DNA from: Vibrio pectenicida
Lineage (GTDB): Bacteria; Pseudomonadota; Gammaproteobacteria; Enterobacterales; Vibrionaceae
Assembly (NCBI GenBank): GCA_024347015.1
Contig: AP024891.1
Coordinates: forward strand, 47,555-111,554
Length of the DNA: 64,000 bases
Direction of reading: 5' to 3'
The translations under genes were made by a program, and so were the position numbers. A model generated the notes under the pieces. The model had not been told where the DNA came from and ran no database searches. It was given only the letters and a program-made list of their open reading frames with translations. Positions 1 to 9,008 of the stretch are shown in pieces; position 1 is the first letter of the stretch, and every line of letters starts with the position of its first letter.

Positions 1-2
1 AT

Positions 3-278
3 CAATTACAAGGCCAATCGTTGACCTTGTTAACCCAGATGCCCCTCAGCTGGTCGTTACTTTGGCCAACCGTCAAACAGGTCTGTCATTTGCCGCTTCT
101 TGATGGTTGGCAAGTGCCATTAGGACGTTTACTGGATGACTACTGGACGACTTTACCCAGCTTTGGTGTCTGTGGGACCCAATTATCATTGCCTATCGAG
201 GAGATTGAGCCTCTGGTGATGCAAGGCATTCAATCCCTTCAATTGCAGTTTGATTCAGTGGAAGAGGAGTGTCTCTAA
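3..278 (+). CDS. 3' end of an unidentified protein (partial at left edge)
   Basis: The reading frame is open from the first complete codon of the window to a TAA at 276-278, so this is the C-terminal ~91 residues of a gene that begins outside. I recognise no domain. The stop overlaps the ATG of the helicase gene (TAATG), so the two are probably translationally coupled and may form one functional unit. A TTG at 21 could start a short ORF, but there is no ribosome site before it and the frame continues upstream, so a truncated gene is the better reading. Confidence 0.6.
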   Translation, partial: QLQGQSLTLLTQMPLSWSLLWPTVKQVCHLPLLDGWQVPLGRLLDDYWTTLPSFGVCGTQLSLPIEEIEPLVMQGIQSLQLQFDSVEEECL

Positions 279-2557
279 TGGAAACGATTCACTCACCTTC
301 GACAGACATCGCACCAACGCCGGAAGTGATGACGTTAAATGCGTTCATCGATAACTTTGGTGAAGGGCTATTGGATAACATCGAACGCGCGCACCCGCCT
401 CGCTATACGACCGACAACCCTCTTCGCCGCGCCTACCTATCGACGCTCAAGCGTGCGCCCTTTGCGGCGCAGGCGGAGGCCATACAAGCGATAAGTACGA
501 TGCTCATTGATGACCACGCGCCAGCGGGGATCATCAATGGCGAAATGGGAACAGGTAAAACGCTGATGGGGATAGCCGCGACGGCAGTGGCCTATTCAGA
601 AAATAAGGCGCAGCGCTTTTTAGTGCTGTCGCCGCCGCATCTGGTCTATAAATGGCGCCGTGAAATCTTAGACACCGTCCACGGGGCGAAAGTCTGGGTA
701 TTAAACGGACCAGACACCTTACTTTCTTTATTGAAACTAAAGAGAGCACAGCCACATGATGGTCCGGAGTACGTCATTTTAGGTCGCGTGAGAATGCGGA
801 TGGGTTATCACTGGTCGCCGGCTTATCGCACTCGGTCGGTCAAGATTGAGGTGGGTCATGATGGTGTTGCAGCTCAGCACGCTTGGGTTAAACATTGTGT
901 ATGCCCAGACTGCTACACTACGGTCCGCAATGATGAGAAAGACCCTATTGCACCGAGTCATTTCCCAACAGACCGGCAATTGGCCTGTGAACAATGCGGG
1001 GCCGCACTTTGGACCTTGAGACGTCAACGTCAGAACCAAGGTGTAGGTGACACGGTCAAACGCGCACTCCAAACGTTGCCCACGATTGGTAAAGTAACCG
1101 CGGGGCGACTGTTGGATAATTTTGGTGAAACCACATTAGCCAAGGCTCTGACGGACAATGTGTATGAACTGGTGAATTTGCTTGATGAAGATGGGGAGTT
1201 TGTCTTTAACCAACGTCAGTCTGAGCGTATTGAAAGAAAGTTGGCCAAGACGCAATTTGCGTTTGGGCAAGGGGACTTTCAAGCCAGTGAGTTCATAAAG
1301 CGTTATTTTCCTAAGGGCTTTTTTGACTGGCTGGTCATCGATGAAGCGCATGAGTATAAGAATGCGGGCAGTGCACAAGGTCAAGCAATGCAAGTGTTGG
1401 CCAGCTGCACCCGTCAATGTCTGTTACTCACTGGCACCTTAATGGGCGGGTACGCTGAAGATCTTTTTTACCTACTTTGGCGGACCATGCCAAGCGTTAT
1501 GATGAACGACGGTTATCGTTATCATCGTGGCAAGCTCGGTCGGGCCGCGATGCAGTTCTCTCAGGAGCACGGCATCATCAAAGAAGTGATGAAAGTCAGT
1601 GAGGAAGGGAATCACAAAACCGCCAAGGGGCAATCCCTTCGTATCAGTCAAACGAGAGCGCCTGGTTTTGGTCCTTTGGGCGTGGCCAAGTATGTGTTGC
1701 CATACACGGTGTTTGTTAAGTTGTCGGATATGGGCGAGGGGGTATTACCAGGCTACAAAGAATACTTTGAAGAAGTCCTGCTTACCCCTGACATGGCCTC
1801 TCATTATCAGGAAATGGAAACCGACTTAATGACTCGGCTCAGACAAGCGCTGAGGGCAGGGGACCACACCTTACTTGGTGTCGTAATGAATGCGCTGTTG
1901 GCTTGGCCAGATTGTGCGTTTCGTTGTGAAGAGGTCAAACACCCCAGGTCTCAAGAGGTGCTTGCCTTCATCCCTGCACTCTTTGATGCTGATACCCCCA
2001 CGCCCAAGGAGGAGCGATTATTGGAGATGGTGTTAGACAATAAGCGCAAAGACCGTAGAACTTTAGTGTATACCACTTACACAGGTAAACGTGATACGGC
2101 TTCTCGATTGAAGGCATTGATGTTGGAGCAAGGTATCCGTTGTGCCGTGCTCAGAGCGAGTGTCAAAACCGAAGACAGAGAAGATTGGATATTGGAGCAA
2201 GTCGATAGGGGAATTGACGTCATCGTCACCAACCCTGAGTTGGTTAAGACGGGGTTAGACTTGTTGGAGTTTCCTTCGATCATCTTCATGCAATCTGGTT
2301 TTAATGTTTACACCTTGATGCAAGCAGCGAGACGCAGTTGGCGCATTGGCCAGACAGAAGACGTGGATGTCACTTTTTTGGGGTATGCGGAAACGGCGCA
2401 AATGTCTTGTCTCAGTTTGATGGCTAAGAAAATTGCGGTCACTCAATCAACCTCAGGAGAAATGCCAGACAATGGTCTAGACGACTTGAATGGTGATGGT
2501 GACAGCGTTGAGGTCGCGTTGGCTAAATCGCTGTTGAACCAAACACGTTCTTGTTGA
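278..2557 (+). CDS. SNF2-type DEAD/DEAH helicase-like ATPase
   Basis: A 759-residue superfamily 2 ATPase. Walker A (GEMGTGKT) lies near residue 90 and the DEAH box (VIDEAHEY) near residue 353. The C-terminal helicase lobe ends with QAARRSWRIGQ, the SNF2 motif VI form with its arginine finger. Cys pairs CPDC and CEQC between the two lobe-1 motifs suggest an inserted zinc ribbon. The family remodels or translocates on DNA; the substrate here is unknown. The ATG at 278 is chosen over a GTG at 269 because GAGGAG at 264-269 sits at the right distance and the start overlaps the upstream stop. A strong terminator follows, so this closes its operon. Confidence 0.85.
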   Translation: METIHSPSTDIAPTPEVMTLNAFIDNFGEGLLDNIERAHPPRYTTDNPLRRAYLSTLKRAPFAAQAEAIQAISTMLIDDHAPAGIINGEMGTGKTLMGIAATAVAYSENKAQRFLVLSPPHLVYKWRREILDTVHGAKVWVLNGPDTLLSLLKLKRAQPHDGPEYVILGRVRMRMGYHWSPAYRTRSVKIEVGHDGVAAQHAWVKHCVCPDCYTTVRNDEKDPIAPSHFPTDRQLACEQCGAALWTLRRQRQNQGVGDTVKRALQTLPTIGKVTAGRLLDNFGETTLAKALTDNVYELVNLLDEDGEFVFNQRQSERIERKLAKTQFAFGQGDFQASEFIKRYFPKGFFDWLVIDEAHEYKNAGSAQGQAMQVLASCTRQCLLLTGTLMGGYAEDLFYLLWRTMPSVMMNDGYRYHRGKLGRAAMQFSQEHGIIKEVMKVSEEGNHKTAKGQSLRISQTRAPGFGPLGVAKYVLPYTVFVKLSDMGEGVLPGYKEYFEEVLLTPDMASHYQEMETDLMTRLRQALRAGDHTLLGVVMNALLAWPDCAFRCEEVKHPRSQEVLAFIPALFDADTPTPKEERLLEMVLDNKRKDRRTLVYTTYTGKRDTASRLKALMLEQGIRCAVLRASVKTEDREDWILEQVDRGIDVIVTNPELVKTGLDLLEFPSIIFMQSGFNVYTLMQAARRSWRIGQTEDVDVTFLGYAETAQMSCLSLMAKKIAVTQSTSGEMPDNGLDDLNGDGDSVEVALAKSLLNQTRSC

Positions 2558-2592
2558 GGGTTTGTGTTGTATCAATCATTACGCTATGAAAG

Positions 2593-2621
2593 GTGCTGAC
2601 TTCGGTCGGCACTTTTTTTTT
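2593..2621 (+). terminator. Rho-independent terminator after the helicase gene
   Basis: Eight-bp stem GTGCTGAC / GTCGGCAC (one G-U pair) closed by a TTCG tetraloop and followed by nine T. It lies 35 bases after the helicase stop. Confidence 0.9.
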
Positions 2622-2829
2622 GGCCATTTTATCGTACTAAGAAAAAGAAAAGGAGCTGGGCCAAAGGAAAAGGATGGAAGGGAAGGGTTTTCCCCAAGGG
2701 AAAAGCCCTATCCAGAAAGGAAAAAGGATTTACAACTTCAAAACCTTCGGCATTCACACGCGTGAAACCATAATGAAAAATAAAATTATACATTATAATC
2801 ATTAAGTTAGTGTGTGATAATTGTCGGCA

Positions 2830-3819
2830 TTATTTCATAAGCTCTTTAATGAAATCTTTTATTTTATTACGCTTATCTTCTGGCACTTTACGAAGATTTA
2901 TCACAGAAGAGTCTTTACTTTTTACTAAAAAAGTAACACCTCCCCCAAGCTTCTCTAACTTAGGTAGCTGCTTATCAGCTTTATTTGACTCACCCTTTGA
3001 TTTTTTAAGTAGTTGTTTTACTGAAAATAAAAGAACAGCGAGAACCATTTCTGTATGTTCTTCAGGCGTATTAGACTTGCTTAATACATCTGATAGTTCA
3101 TCTTGAATATTATTTATGAAGTCTTTCGGTGACAACTCATTATTTCTCAGGATGTTCGCAATCTCTACTAATGCCCTCGTATCTTTTTGTGTGGAGACTA
3201 GGCTTAAATCTATAAAAACATCTATTATTTCTTCAGGTAACTTAGCTGCATTAAGACACAAAGATACGTAGCCAGTCGAAATGCCTTCTTTCTCAGCTAA
3301 ACATTTAGCATTCGGGTACACATGGCTATCAAGTTTGGCTTGATAATATTTTCCCCACTCAATATACGATAACTTTCTTTTTTGCTCTGAGATACGAACA
3401 ATTTCTTCCGCATCTTTTAAGGAGATCTTACTATCGGCTACCTCAACAGAAAAAGTACAGTCTTTAATCATGGCTGCTTTTCTACGTCTAGAGCCATCTA
3501 CAATTTTAACTATCCCATTTTCCATATACCCAATGGCAGGGTAAAGCTGACCAACTTCAATACTAGACAATATATCTTTTAAGCTTTCATCATTTAATAA
3601 GTCTTGGATTCTTATATTTGATGAATCCACAGCAGTACTACTCTCTATACTAGCTTTCCCAGTAAATGAATGTAGTTTCAAATCAACTGTTATCCCAGAT
3701 GCAAGGTTCAATGTCCTAGTGGTATTATTCTCTAAAATGGTATCTTCTGAACCCAAAGAACCAGCCTCAACAGCCTTTTTTCTTTTCTCTAGTCTTAATG
3801 CAAGTGCGCTTTTACTCAT
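2830..3819 (-). CDS. parB: ParB-family partition protein
   Basis: A 329-residue DNA-binding partition protein. The ParB N-terminal nucleotide-binding domain is visible around residues 80-120, with GSRRRKAAMI matching the family's arginine box. It is followed by a helix-turn-helix stretch (EKEGISTGYVSLCLNAAKLP). ParB binds parS centromere sites and stimulates the ATPase ParA to segregate plasmid copies. The ATG at 3819 is preferred because AGGA lies six bases upstream; a TTG at 3834 overlapping the parA stop is the alternative. It is the second gene of a parA-parB operon transcribed away from the origin. Confidence 0.85.
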   Translation of the reverse strand: MSKSALALRLEKRKKAVEAGSLGSEDTILENNTTRTLNLASGITVDLKLHSFTGKASIESSTAVDSSNIRIQDLLNDESLKDILSSIEVGQLYPAIGYMENGIVKIVDGSRRRKAAMIKDCTFSVEVADSKISLKDAEEIVRISEQKRKLSYIEWGKYYQAKLDSHVYPNAKCLAEKEGISTGYVSLCLNAAKLPEEIIDVFIDLSLVSTQKDTRALVEIANILRNNELSPKDFINNIQDELSDVLSKSNTPEEHTEMVLAVLLFSVKQLLKKSKGESNKADKQLPKLEKLGGGVTFLVKSKDSSVINLRKVPEDKRNKIKDFIKELMK

Positions 3820-3830
3820 AACTGTTCCTA

Positions 3831-5042
3831 TCAATTAGATTTATGATAATGCATTAACATTTCAATAAGTTCTTGTGCCCAGTTAGTTGCTGTAGTCAAG
3901 GCTCGACTATAAGCATCTTTACTACCTGTGTAGTCCTTCTTTAGAACAGAAAAAATAGTTGAAGAACTATCAGTACAACGCTCATAGGCTTCCTCCGCTG
4001 GTAAGGAATGCTTCATTACGAATTGATGTCCAAATATTTCATACATCTCAGTTATAGCACTTTCATATATATCAATATCGTGCTGTTGTTTATGGCTTGT
4101 ATCTTTAGATGTATATGCCCCAATAAACCTCAAATTTTCTAGTGACATTCCATCAGTTACCATATCTGATAAAACCTCTGGAAGTCTCTCAACAAATCGA
4201 ATGGTTGAGTCCCAGTTATAGAAAGTTGGAGGAATCGGTATAACAATACCGTTAGCAGCAGCTAAACAGTTCTTCATAACCTTGTCCATATGGGGTCCAG
4301 CATCAAGTAAAATAAAGTCGTAGTGTTTAGAAAGAGGTTTGATAATTCTCTCTTTTAGAAGGTTAAAATATTTTTCACCATTACATATTTCTTCTGAGTC
4401 TAGATCATCAGCTAGAAATCCATCAGCTGTACCACAAGGCAATATATCCACTCCTGTAGTAGATGTTTTTTTAATGCCATGATTAATGAGATCTTCTTTA
4501 GTTACACCGACAGTTGCCATTGCTAGTATTGAAGTAAGATCAGAGTCAGATATCTCAAATCCAGGAAGAAGCTGTTGAGTACTTGTTCCCTGAGGGTCTA
4601 AATCAATCACAAGAACTCTGTTTTGAAGTAAAACATATCGATCTAAAAGCTTTAATGCATCAGCGAGCATATTAGTGCCTAAAGATTTACCAACGCCTCC
4701 CTTTAAATTCTGTAATATGCACACAAAGCTATCAAGGTTACCATCTCTATATTTCTGAACACCTAAATAATCAGCTACTTCGTAACAGTTCTCAATACTT
4801 AATTTATACTGATTTGTTGAAGTTTTTGGAAAGTTGCAACCAGCTTCTCCCATCGTAAGCATTACATCTTTTAAGGTATTCATTGCTATAGGCTTATTAG
4901 TAAATCTAAGCAATCGTTGAAGTTCCCTCTGTGAATATGTTCTGCTAGTAACTTCTTGCTTAACTTCTTGTTGAATCTGTGATCGTACGATCCTTGAACT
5001 TTTAGCTTTTTTCCCTAATTCGTTTATCTGACTCAATAACAT
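3831..5042 (-). CDS. parA: ParA-family partition ATPase
   Basis: A 403-residue Walker-type partition ATPase with a long N-terminal DNA-binding region, as in P1-like type Ia systems. The deviant Walker A KGGVGKS is at about residues 114-120 and the Walker A' VIDLDPQGT follows; LLDAGPHMDKV matches the Walker B region. ParA uses ATP on nucleoid DNA to move ParB-bound plasmid. The start at 5042 has AAAGGAG seven bases upstream; a longer in-frame extension to 5129 lacks a ribosome site and runs into a palindrome. The upstream region carries nested palindromes that may be its operator, consistent with autoregulation in this family. Confidence 0.88.
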   Translation of the reverse strand: MLLSQINELGKKAKSSRIVRSQIQQEVKQEVTSRTYSQRELQRLLRFTNKPIAMNTLKDVMLTMGEAGCNFPKTSTNQYKLSIENCYEVADYLGVQKYRDGNLDSFVCILQNLKGGVGKSLGTNMLADALKLLDRYVLLQNRVLVIDLDPQGTSTQQLLPGFEISDSDLTSILAMATVGVTKEDLINHGIKKTSTTGVDILPCGTADGFLADDLDSEEICNGEKYFNLLKERIIKPLSKHYDFILLDAGPHMDKVMKNCLAAANGIVIPIPPTFYNWDSTIRFVERLPEVLSDMVTDGMSLENLRFIGAYTSKDTSHKQQHDIDIYESAITEMYEIFGHQFVMKHSLPAEEAYERCTDSSSTIFSVLKKDYTGSKDAYSRALTTATNWAQELIEMLMHYHKSN

Positions 5043-5123
5043 TATCAATCTCCTTTCTGAATTAGCATTTTGACTCAAAAAAATGAGTTTGCAACATATT
5101 TTTGTGTTAGTGACAATGAAACG

Positions 5124-5165
5124 CGACATGGTTAAAATATCATCTTAGATATTTTTATCATGTCG
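5124..5165. promoter_or_regulatory. Nested palindrome upstream of parA (operator or parS candidate)
   Basis: Outer arms CGACATG (5124-5130) and CATGTCG (5159-5165) enclose inner arms AAAATATC (5134-5141) and GATATTTT (5148-5155), all perfect, with a six-base centre. The position 80 bp upstream of the parA start fits a ParA/ParB operator or a centromere site; the sequence alone cannot separate these. Confidence 0.5.
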
Positions 5166-5200
5166 GGTTGCCACAAACCTCCTGTGAGGTGAAGTGGAAG

Positions 5201-5231
5201 GAAACTAAAGATCCTAACGGATCTTAGTTTC
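5201..5231. repeat. Inverted repeat between parA and the iterons
   Basis: Arms GAAACTAAAGATC and GATCTTAGTTTC pair over 12 bp with one bulged base around a CTAACG loop, followed on the + strand by a T-rich stretch. It could be a terminator that insulates the origin from parA or a second regulatory palindrome. Confidence 0.45.
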
Positions 5232-5261
5232 TTTATTTCTTAGAGTAAGTCCTAAATTATC

Positions 5262-5532
5262 GTATTCTGCATGATTGGTATCGTATTCTGCATGATTGGT
5301 ATCGTATTCTAAGTGGTATTTGTAGTACTCTACGTGATGTTTATCGTAATTTAAGTGTTGGGTATATAGTATTCTGAGTTTTAATTATGGTAATTTGAGT
5401 GATTTATGTAATACTAGCTAATAATGAATAGTATTTTGCGTGAAGATCAGCTTGTCATACATATAGTAATCTGCGTTTTCTTTGATCTTAAAGCATTTTA
5501 AAACGGGAACCAATACTATAGTAATCTGCGTA
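5262..5532 (+). other. Iteron array: probable vegetative origin (oriV)
   Basis: At least ten copies of a 12-base element close to GTA(A/T)TCTGCGTG start at 5262, 5283, 5304, 5325, 5346, 5369, 5390, 5431, 5466 and 5521. The first five are exactly 21 bp apart, about two helical turns, and a degenerate copy may sit near 5408. They lie directly upstream of an initiator-like gene, beside parAB, in AT-rich DNA. This is the classic layout of an iteron-controlled plasmid origin. The last copies overlap the likely promoter region of the initiator gene, so its product may repress its own synthesis. Confidence 0.85.
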
Positions 5533-5554
5533 AGTTCATATTGGGAGCAATAGA

Positions 5555-6589
5555 ATGGGTAAAGATTTAGGTAATATCGTTGTCCATGAAGAGTCAGAAA
5601 GGAAGAACGCTTTTATTTCTTCACTTTTATACTCGAGAGCAACGGTGTTCCACCCATCATTAACTTTAACAAGTTTCATGAAAAAAAAATTGGTTGAAGT
5701 TGCTGAGAATGGAGGTACTACATTTGATACTCCTCTAGGTACATCAATTATTTCAAGTTACGGAAATAGTTATAGAGTTGATTTGTATGTTGATTATCTC
5801 CTACAAGGACATCGCGACTTATTGGATACTTTACTAGCTTATGCTACAAAGATAACTCTTGATAAAAAGTCACGTGAACAAGGCCTTCCCTTTACTTGGT
5901 CATCTGTTCTTAAGACCATATCTGGAATAGAGGTGGTATCAGAAAATCACCCTTACAACATTATCGATGACCAATCTTCAATTGTTCTGTCTATGAGCAT
6001 GTATGAGTTAGCGATACGAATGGGATTGACTCCTCATAGGACCAATTATAAAAAGATAGAAGATCGTATAGCTAAATTGTTTGCTGTTTTCTTGACAGTT
6101 AGCCAAATTGACGATGATGGAAGCTTAATGGATAGGAAACCTCTTAGGTTTATCAAAGATTTTCGAGTCTGTTATGACCCATCAAAAAATAAAAATGGGA
6201 AAAATAAAGGGAATGCTGTTGCCAATCATGTCTTTGTTATCTTAGAACGTTCATTACTGAAATCTATAAAGGATCATGGTTTCTTTTTGAGAGAAGAACA
6301 GTTTTTGATGGCTAACTATAGTCAACCTTCTATTCGGAGCTTTTTAAAGTATCTGAAAACTCACAAGAAGCAGTTTGCTTCCGGAAAAAAGTTAGATTGG
6401 ATGATGGAACAGTACATCCAATCAATGGCTAGCCCTGTGGGTATAAATTTCAGAACATCACTAAAGAAACTAATCTTAGATTCTGAAATGATGAAGCAAA
6501 TAGAAAATGACTTTTATATTCAAATTCGTATGAAGGAAGATGGTCAATTGTACCTATATTATATTGGTACTATAGAGGAAGAGAAGTAA
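5555..6589 (+). CDS. Putative iteron-binding replication initiator
   Basis: A 344-residue basic protein directly after the iteron array. I do not recognise a signature motif with certainty; the role as initiator is inferred from position and from the downstream helicase, the order seen in IncQ-type repA/repC units. The C-terminal half is lysine-rich (for example SFLKYLKTHKKQ) and could hold a winged-helix DNA-binding fold. The ATG at 5555 follows GGGAGCAAT, a plausible ribosome site. The stop overlaps the next start (TAATG), so initiator and helicase are co-translated. Confidence 0.6.
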   Translation: MGKDLGNIVVHEESERKNAFISSLLYSRATVFHPSLTLTSFMKKKLVEVAENGGTTFDTPLGTSIISSYGNSYRVDLYVDYLLQGHRDLLDTLLAYATKITLDKKSREQGLPFTWSSVLKTISGIEVVSENHPYNIIDDQSSIVLSMSMYELAIRMGLTPHRTNYKKIEDRIAKLFAVFLTVSQIDDDGSLMDRKPLRFIKDFRVCYDPSKNKNGKNKGNAVANHVFVILERSLLKSIKDHGFFLREEQFLMANYSQPSIRSFLKYLKTHKKQFASGKKLDWMMEQYIQSMASPVGINFRTSLKKLILDSEMMKQIENDFYIQIRMKEDGQLYLYYIGTIEEEK

Positions 6590-7542
6590 TGATTATTCCT
6601 AGTAACGTACCTCAATTAATTAACAACCATAATAATGGTGTTAGCAAACCGGAATACTCGTTGAATGGGCTACTGTCTGGACATTTGGGAATGCTCATTG
6701 CGGCTCCTGGAATAGGCAAGTCCCATCTTGCCATTAGTATTGGTATGGAGCATGCTAGCTCCCAAAATTTTTTGGGAGTATCTTCTAGAATAGAACCTAA
6801 AAAAACTTTAATAATATCAACAGAAGATGACTATTCAATTTTGGGAGAACGTCTTGCCAATAAATACGCTGAAATTGATAATATAGTTAGGGAAGAAATC
6901 GATAATAATTTAGACTTTCTATCAGAAATTGAACCTCTGGTGATACCTCCTTCTAGTTCGCCAGCGGAGCAGATGAATCACCACCAATACTTGTCAGAAT
7001 TAATATCAATAATGAAAAATTACGACCTTGTTATTATTGATACTGTGACAGAAGCTATAGGGGCTTGTGATGAAGTGAAGGACGATCGACTCATAAAGAA
7101 CACATTTAAGCAATTAGCTAAAGAGTCAGGTGCTTCTATTTTATTGGTTCACCATGTTAACAAAGACGAAATAAGAGGTAAACAGGCTATAAATATGGCT
7201 TCTGGAGCTGGCCTAACAACTGTTATAAGGCTAGCAAAGCTTATAGTCTCTTTGTACCATGACGGTTCAAATTTAGTATTGAACTATGTGAAGGCCAATC
7301 ACCTTAGCAGAGATGAGAGAAAGTTAATTAGGTTAACAGATATTAGTGAAGGAAATATTATTCGAAGATTAGGCACTAATAACCCTACCTATACTTCATC
7401 AGAAGGAAATAATTTTAGAGCGCTGAAAAATTCAGGACCTCAAAGAAAAGTAATCAATAAGGTTTTTCAGGAGCCACCAAAAATAGAAGTCCCATCGGTT
7501 GTAGAAGAGGGTGATGATGAAGATTTATCAGATGTTTTATAG
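6589..7542 (+). CDS. RepA-like hexameric replicative helicase (AAA_25/RecA fold)
   Basis: A 317-residue RecA-fold ATPase resembling RSF1010 RepA. Walker A APGIGKSH is at residues 39-46, LIISTEDD matches the region after strand 2, LVIIDT is Walker B near residue 145, and LLVHHVNK is the conserved histidine motif. Proteins of this family unwind plasmid DNA at the origin so the primase can act. The acidic C-terminal tail (EEGDDEDLSD) is similar to tails that bind other replication proteins. It is coupled to the initiator gene and converges with the XRE gene, four bases apart. Confidence 0.75.
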   Translation: MIIPSNVPQLINNHNNGVSKPEYSLNGLLSGHLGMLIAAPGIGKSHLAISIGMEHASSQNFLGVSSRIEPKKTLIISTEDDYSILGERLANKYAEIDNIVREEIDNNLDFLSEIEPLVIPPSSSPAEQMNHHQYLSELISIMKNYDLVIIDTVTEAIGACDEVKDDRLIKNTFKQLAKESGASILLVHHVNKDEIRGKQAINMASGAGLTTVIRLAKLIVSLYHDGSNLVLNYVKANHLSRDERKLIRLTDISEGNIIRRLGTNNPTYTSSEGNNFRALKNSGPQRKVINKVFQEPPKIEVPSVVEEGDDEDLSDVL

Positions 7543-7546
7543 AGAA

Positions 7547-7852
7547 TTATTCTAATAAGTCTTCTATACGTTGTATAACATCTAGCTGATTATTATCTAA
7601 ATCAGCAATTTTTTTTATTATATTGAGTTTTTTTAATGGCACCTCTAAAGATACATCATCGGAATAAAAATCACGTTCGCTAACCCCCAAAATTTTACAA
7701 AGTTTTACTAAGTTTTCTCGTGTGATACGTCCATCTTTTTTCCACCTTCCTACACTTACGCGAGAAACACCTATTTTTCTCGCGATTTCGGAATCACTTT
7801 TTCCACTACCATCTATATGAAGTCTTATCTTATCCCGAAAATTGAGCAGCAT
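7547..7852 (-). CDS. XRE-family helix-turn-helix regulator
   Basis: A 101-residue protein with a Cro/C1-type HTH (KSDSEIARKIGVSRVSVGRW, residues ~17-36) and a leucine-rich C-terminal half suited to dimerisation. It is likely a repressor of plasmid copy number or of the divergent small regulator gene. A palindrome at 8055-8087 in the intervening region is a candidate binding site. It converges with the helicase gene. Confidence 0.8.
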   Translation of the reverse strand: MLLNFRDKIRLHIDGSGKSDSEIARKIGVSRVSVGRWKKDGRITRENLVKLCKILGVSERDFYSDDVSLEVPLKKLNIIKKIADLDNNQLDVIQRIEDLLE

Positions 7853-8053
7853 CTCTTCTTAACCAGCAATTATCTACAACTCAAGCATAACTAAAAATTT
7901 ATCTCGGTGGAATTGAACTTTATAAGTAACAATGTTACATTTTGAGTTACTGAACTAGCTCTTTAAAAACTTACTCAAACCACTTCGCTTGAACACTGAC
8001 GTATCTCTCGTGATTCGTTTCAGGCACAGATGTTTCACTTTATAGGATTATCG

Positions 8054-8087
8054 TTGTCTATAATGATAGACATAACAACATAGACAA
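8054..8087. promoter_or_regulatory. Palindromic operator candidate
   Basis: TGTCTAT and ATAGACA form a palindrome with a four-base centre at 8055-8072, and a third ATAGACAA half-site follows at 8080-8087. It lies between the XRE repressor and the small HTH gene at 8128, as expected for a repressor operator. Confidence 0.5.
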
Positions 8088-8127
8088 TTGACAGTTGGCG
8101 TATTTTTTATGTGATTTAGGGGTAGAA

Positions 8128-8394
8128 ATGCCAGATAAACGCATTTTAGAGCACGCTCAATCAATTTCGAACACCAGTTTACCCGAGTTGTCCTCGAAGC
8201 AAGCGATAGCTTTGTTACTGAGTTTGATGTACACCCGAGAAGAAATTTGCGAATTGATGAATATTCAGCCATCAACATTGCGAACACATCTTGAGCGTGG
8301 CATGAAAACGATGAAAAAAACTCAGGGCATTGATGATGCTGATGAGCTTGCCTACATCGTTTTTAAACGTCTTGCTCAAGTGCTGCAATTTTAA
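8128..8394 (+). CDS. Small LuxR/sigma-region-4-like HTH protein
   Basis: An 88-residue protein consisting almost only of a GerE/sigma-4-type HTH: SSKQAIALLLSLMYTREEIC then ELMNIQPSTLRTHLERGMK. It is likely a DNA-binding regulator lacking a receiver domain. The ATG at 8128 is preferred over 8095 because AGGGG lies five bases before it. A long non-coding stretch follows. Confidence 0.65.
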   Translation: MPDKRILEHAQSISNTSLPELSSKQAIALLLSLMYTREEICELMNIQPSTLRTHLERGMKTMKKTQGIDDADELAYIVFKRLAQVLQF

Positions 8395-9008
8395 TCATAA
8401 AACACCATGCTGTAACGTTTTTACCTCTGTTTACATTGAATTATGAGATATTGCCCTTTTCTTGTAGACGCCCCATAGAGGGGGGGACACGCTGATTTTC
8501 ATGTAATTGACTAATCGCGTAAAATAGATCCCCTAAAAATATTAAAAATTATTATTCATCACTAGGAAATGTTCACATTTCACTGGTGAGAAAAACGTCA
8601 TTGGCTCTTTAATAATCAACCTAACTCAATAAAGCGGACCTCATACCTTACAAGCGGTATATTGGGACAACATTCAGTCATTTGGATGCGTGTCTAAGAA
8701 CTGGGTCAATCCATCACGGGTTGATACGGTTTGGGTCAATTCGTTTTAAAGACTCACAGATGCCGATATTACAGTTTGTTGAGGCGACTGCTCTATGGTC
8801 AGGTTTTGGCCCTATTCAGAGCATAATGTTCATCGTTGAACTTAATCAGCAACAAAACACAGACATCACCACCGATTATTCCATCGATTTATTGAATAGT
8901 GTACACAGTGCCACTTCACGATTTTTCGTGAGTGGATGATAGAGTTTTGCTTGCATTTTTTTCAGTGATACCTAGACTGTGAACCATATTCACTGATGTG
9001 GATAAGAA
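8395..9008. other. Non-coding stretch upstream of the relaxase-like operon
   Basis: No convincing gene. It contains a boxA-like GGCTCTTTAATAAT (8602) similar to one at 7963 (AGCTCTTTAAAAA), and a perfect DnaA-box match TGTGGATAA at 8997-9005. It may contain an operon leader or an origin element, but nothing decisive is visible. Confidence 0.4.

Noticed and set aside
2562-2765. 67-residue frame after the helicase gene
   Set aside because: It contains the terminator hairpin and has no ribosome site or recognisable composition.
8682-8939. 85-residue frame in the 8.4-9.4 kb non-coding region
   Set aside because: No ribosome site, no family resemblance, and it lies in a leader-like region.
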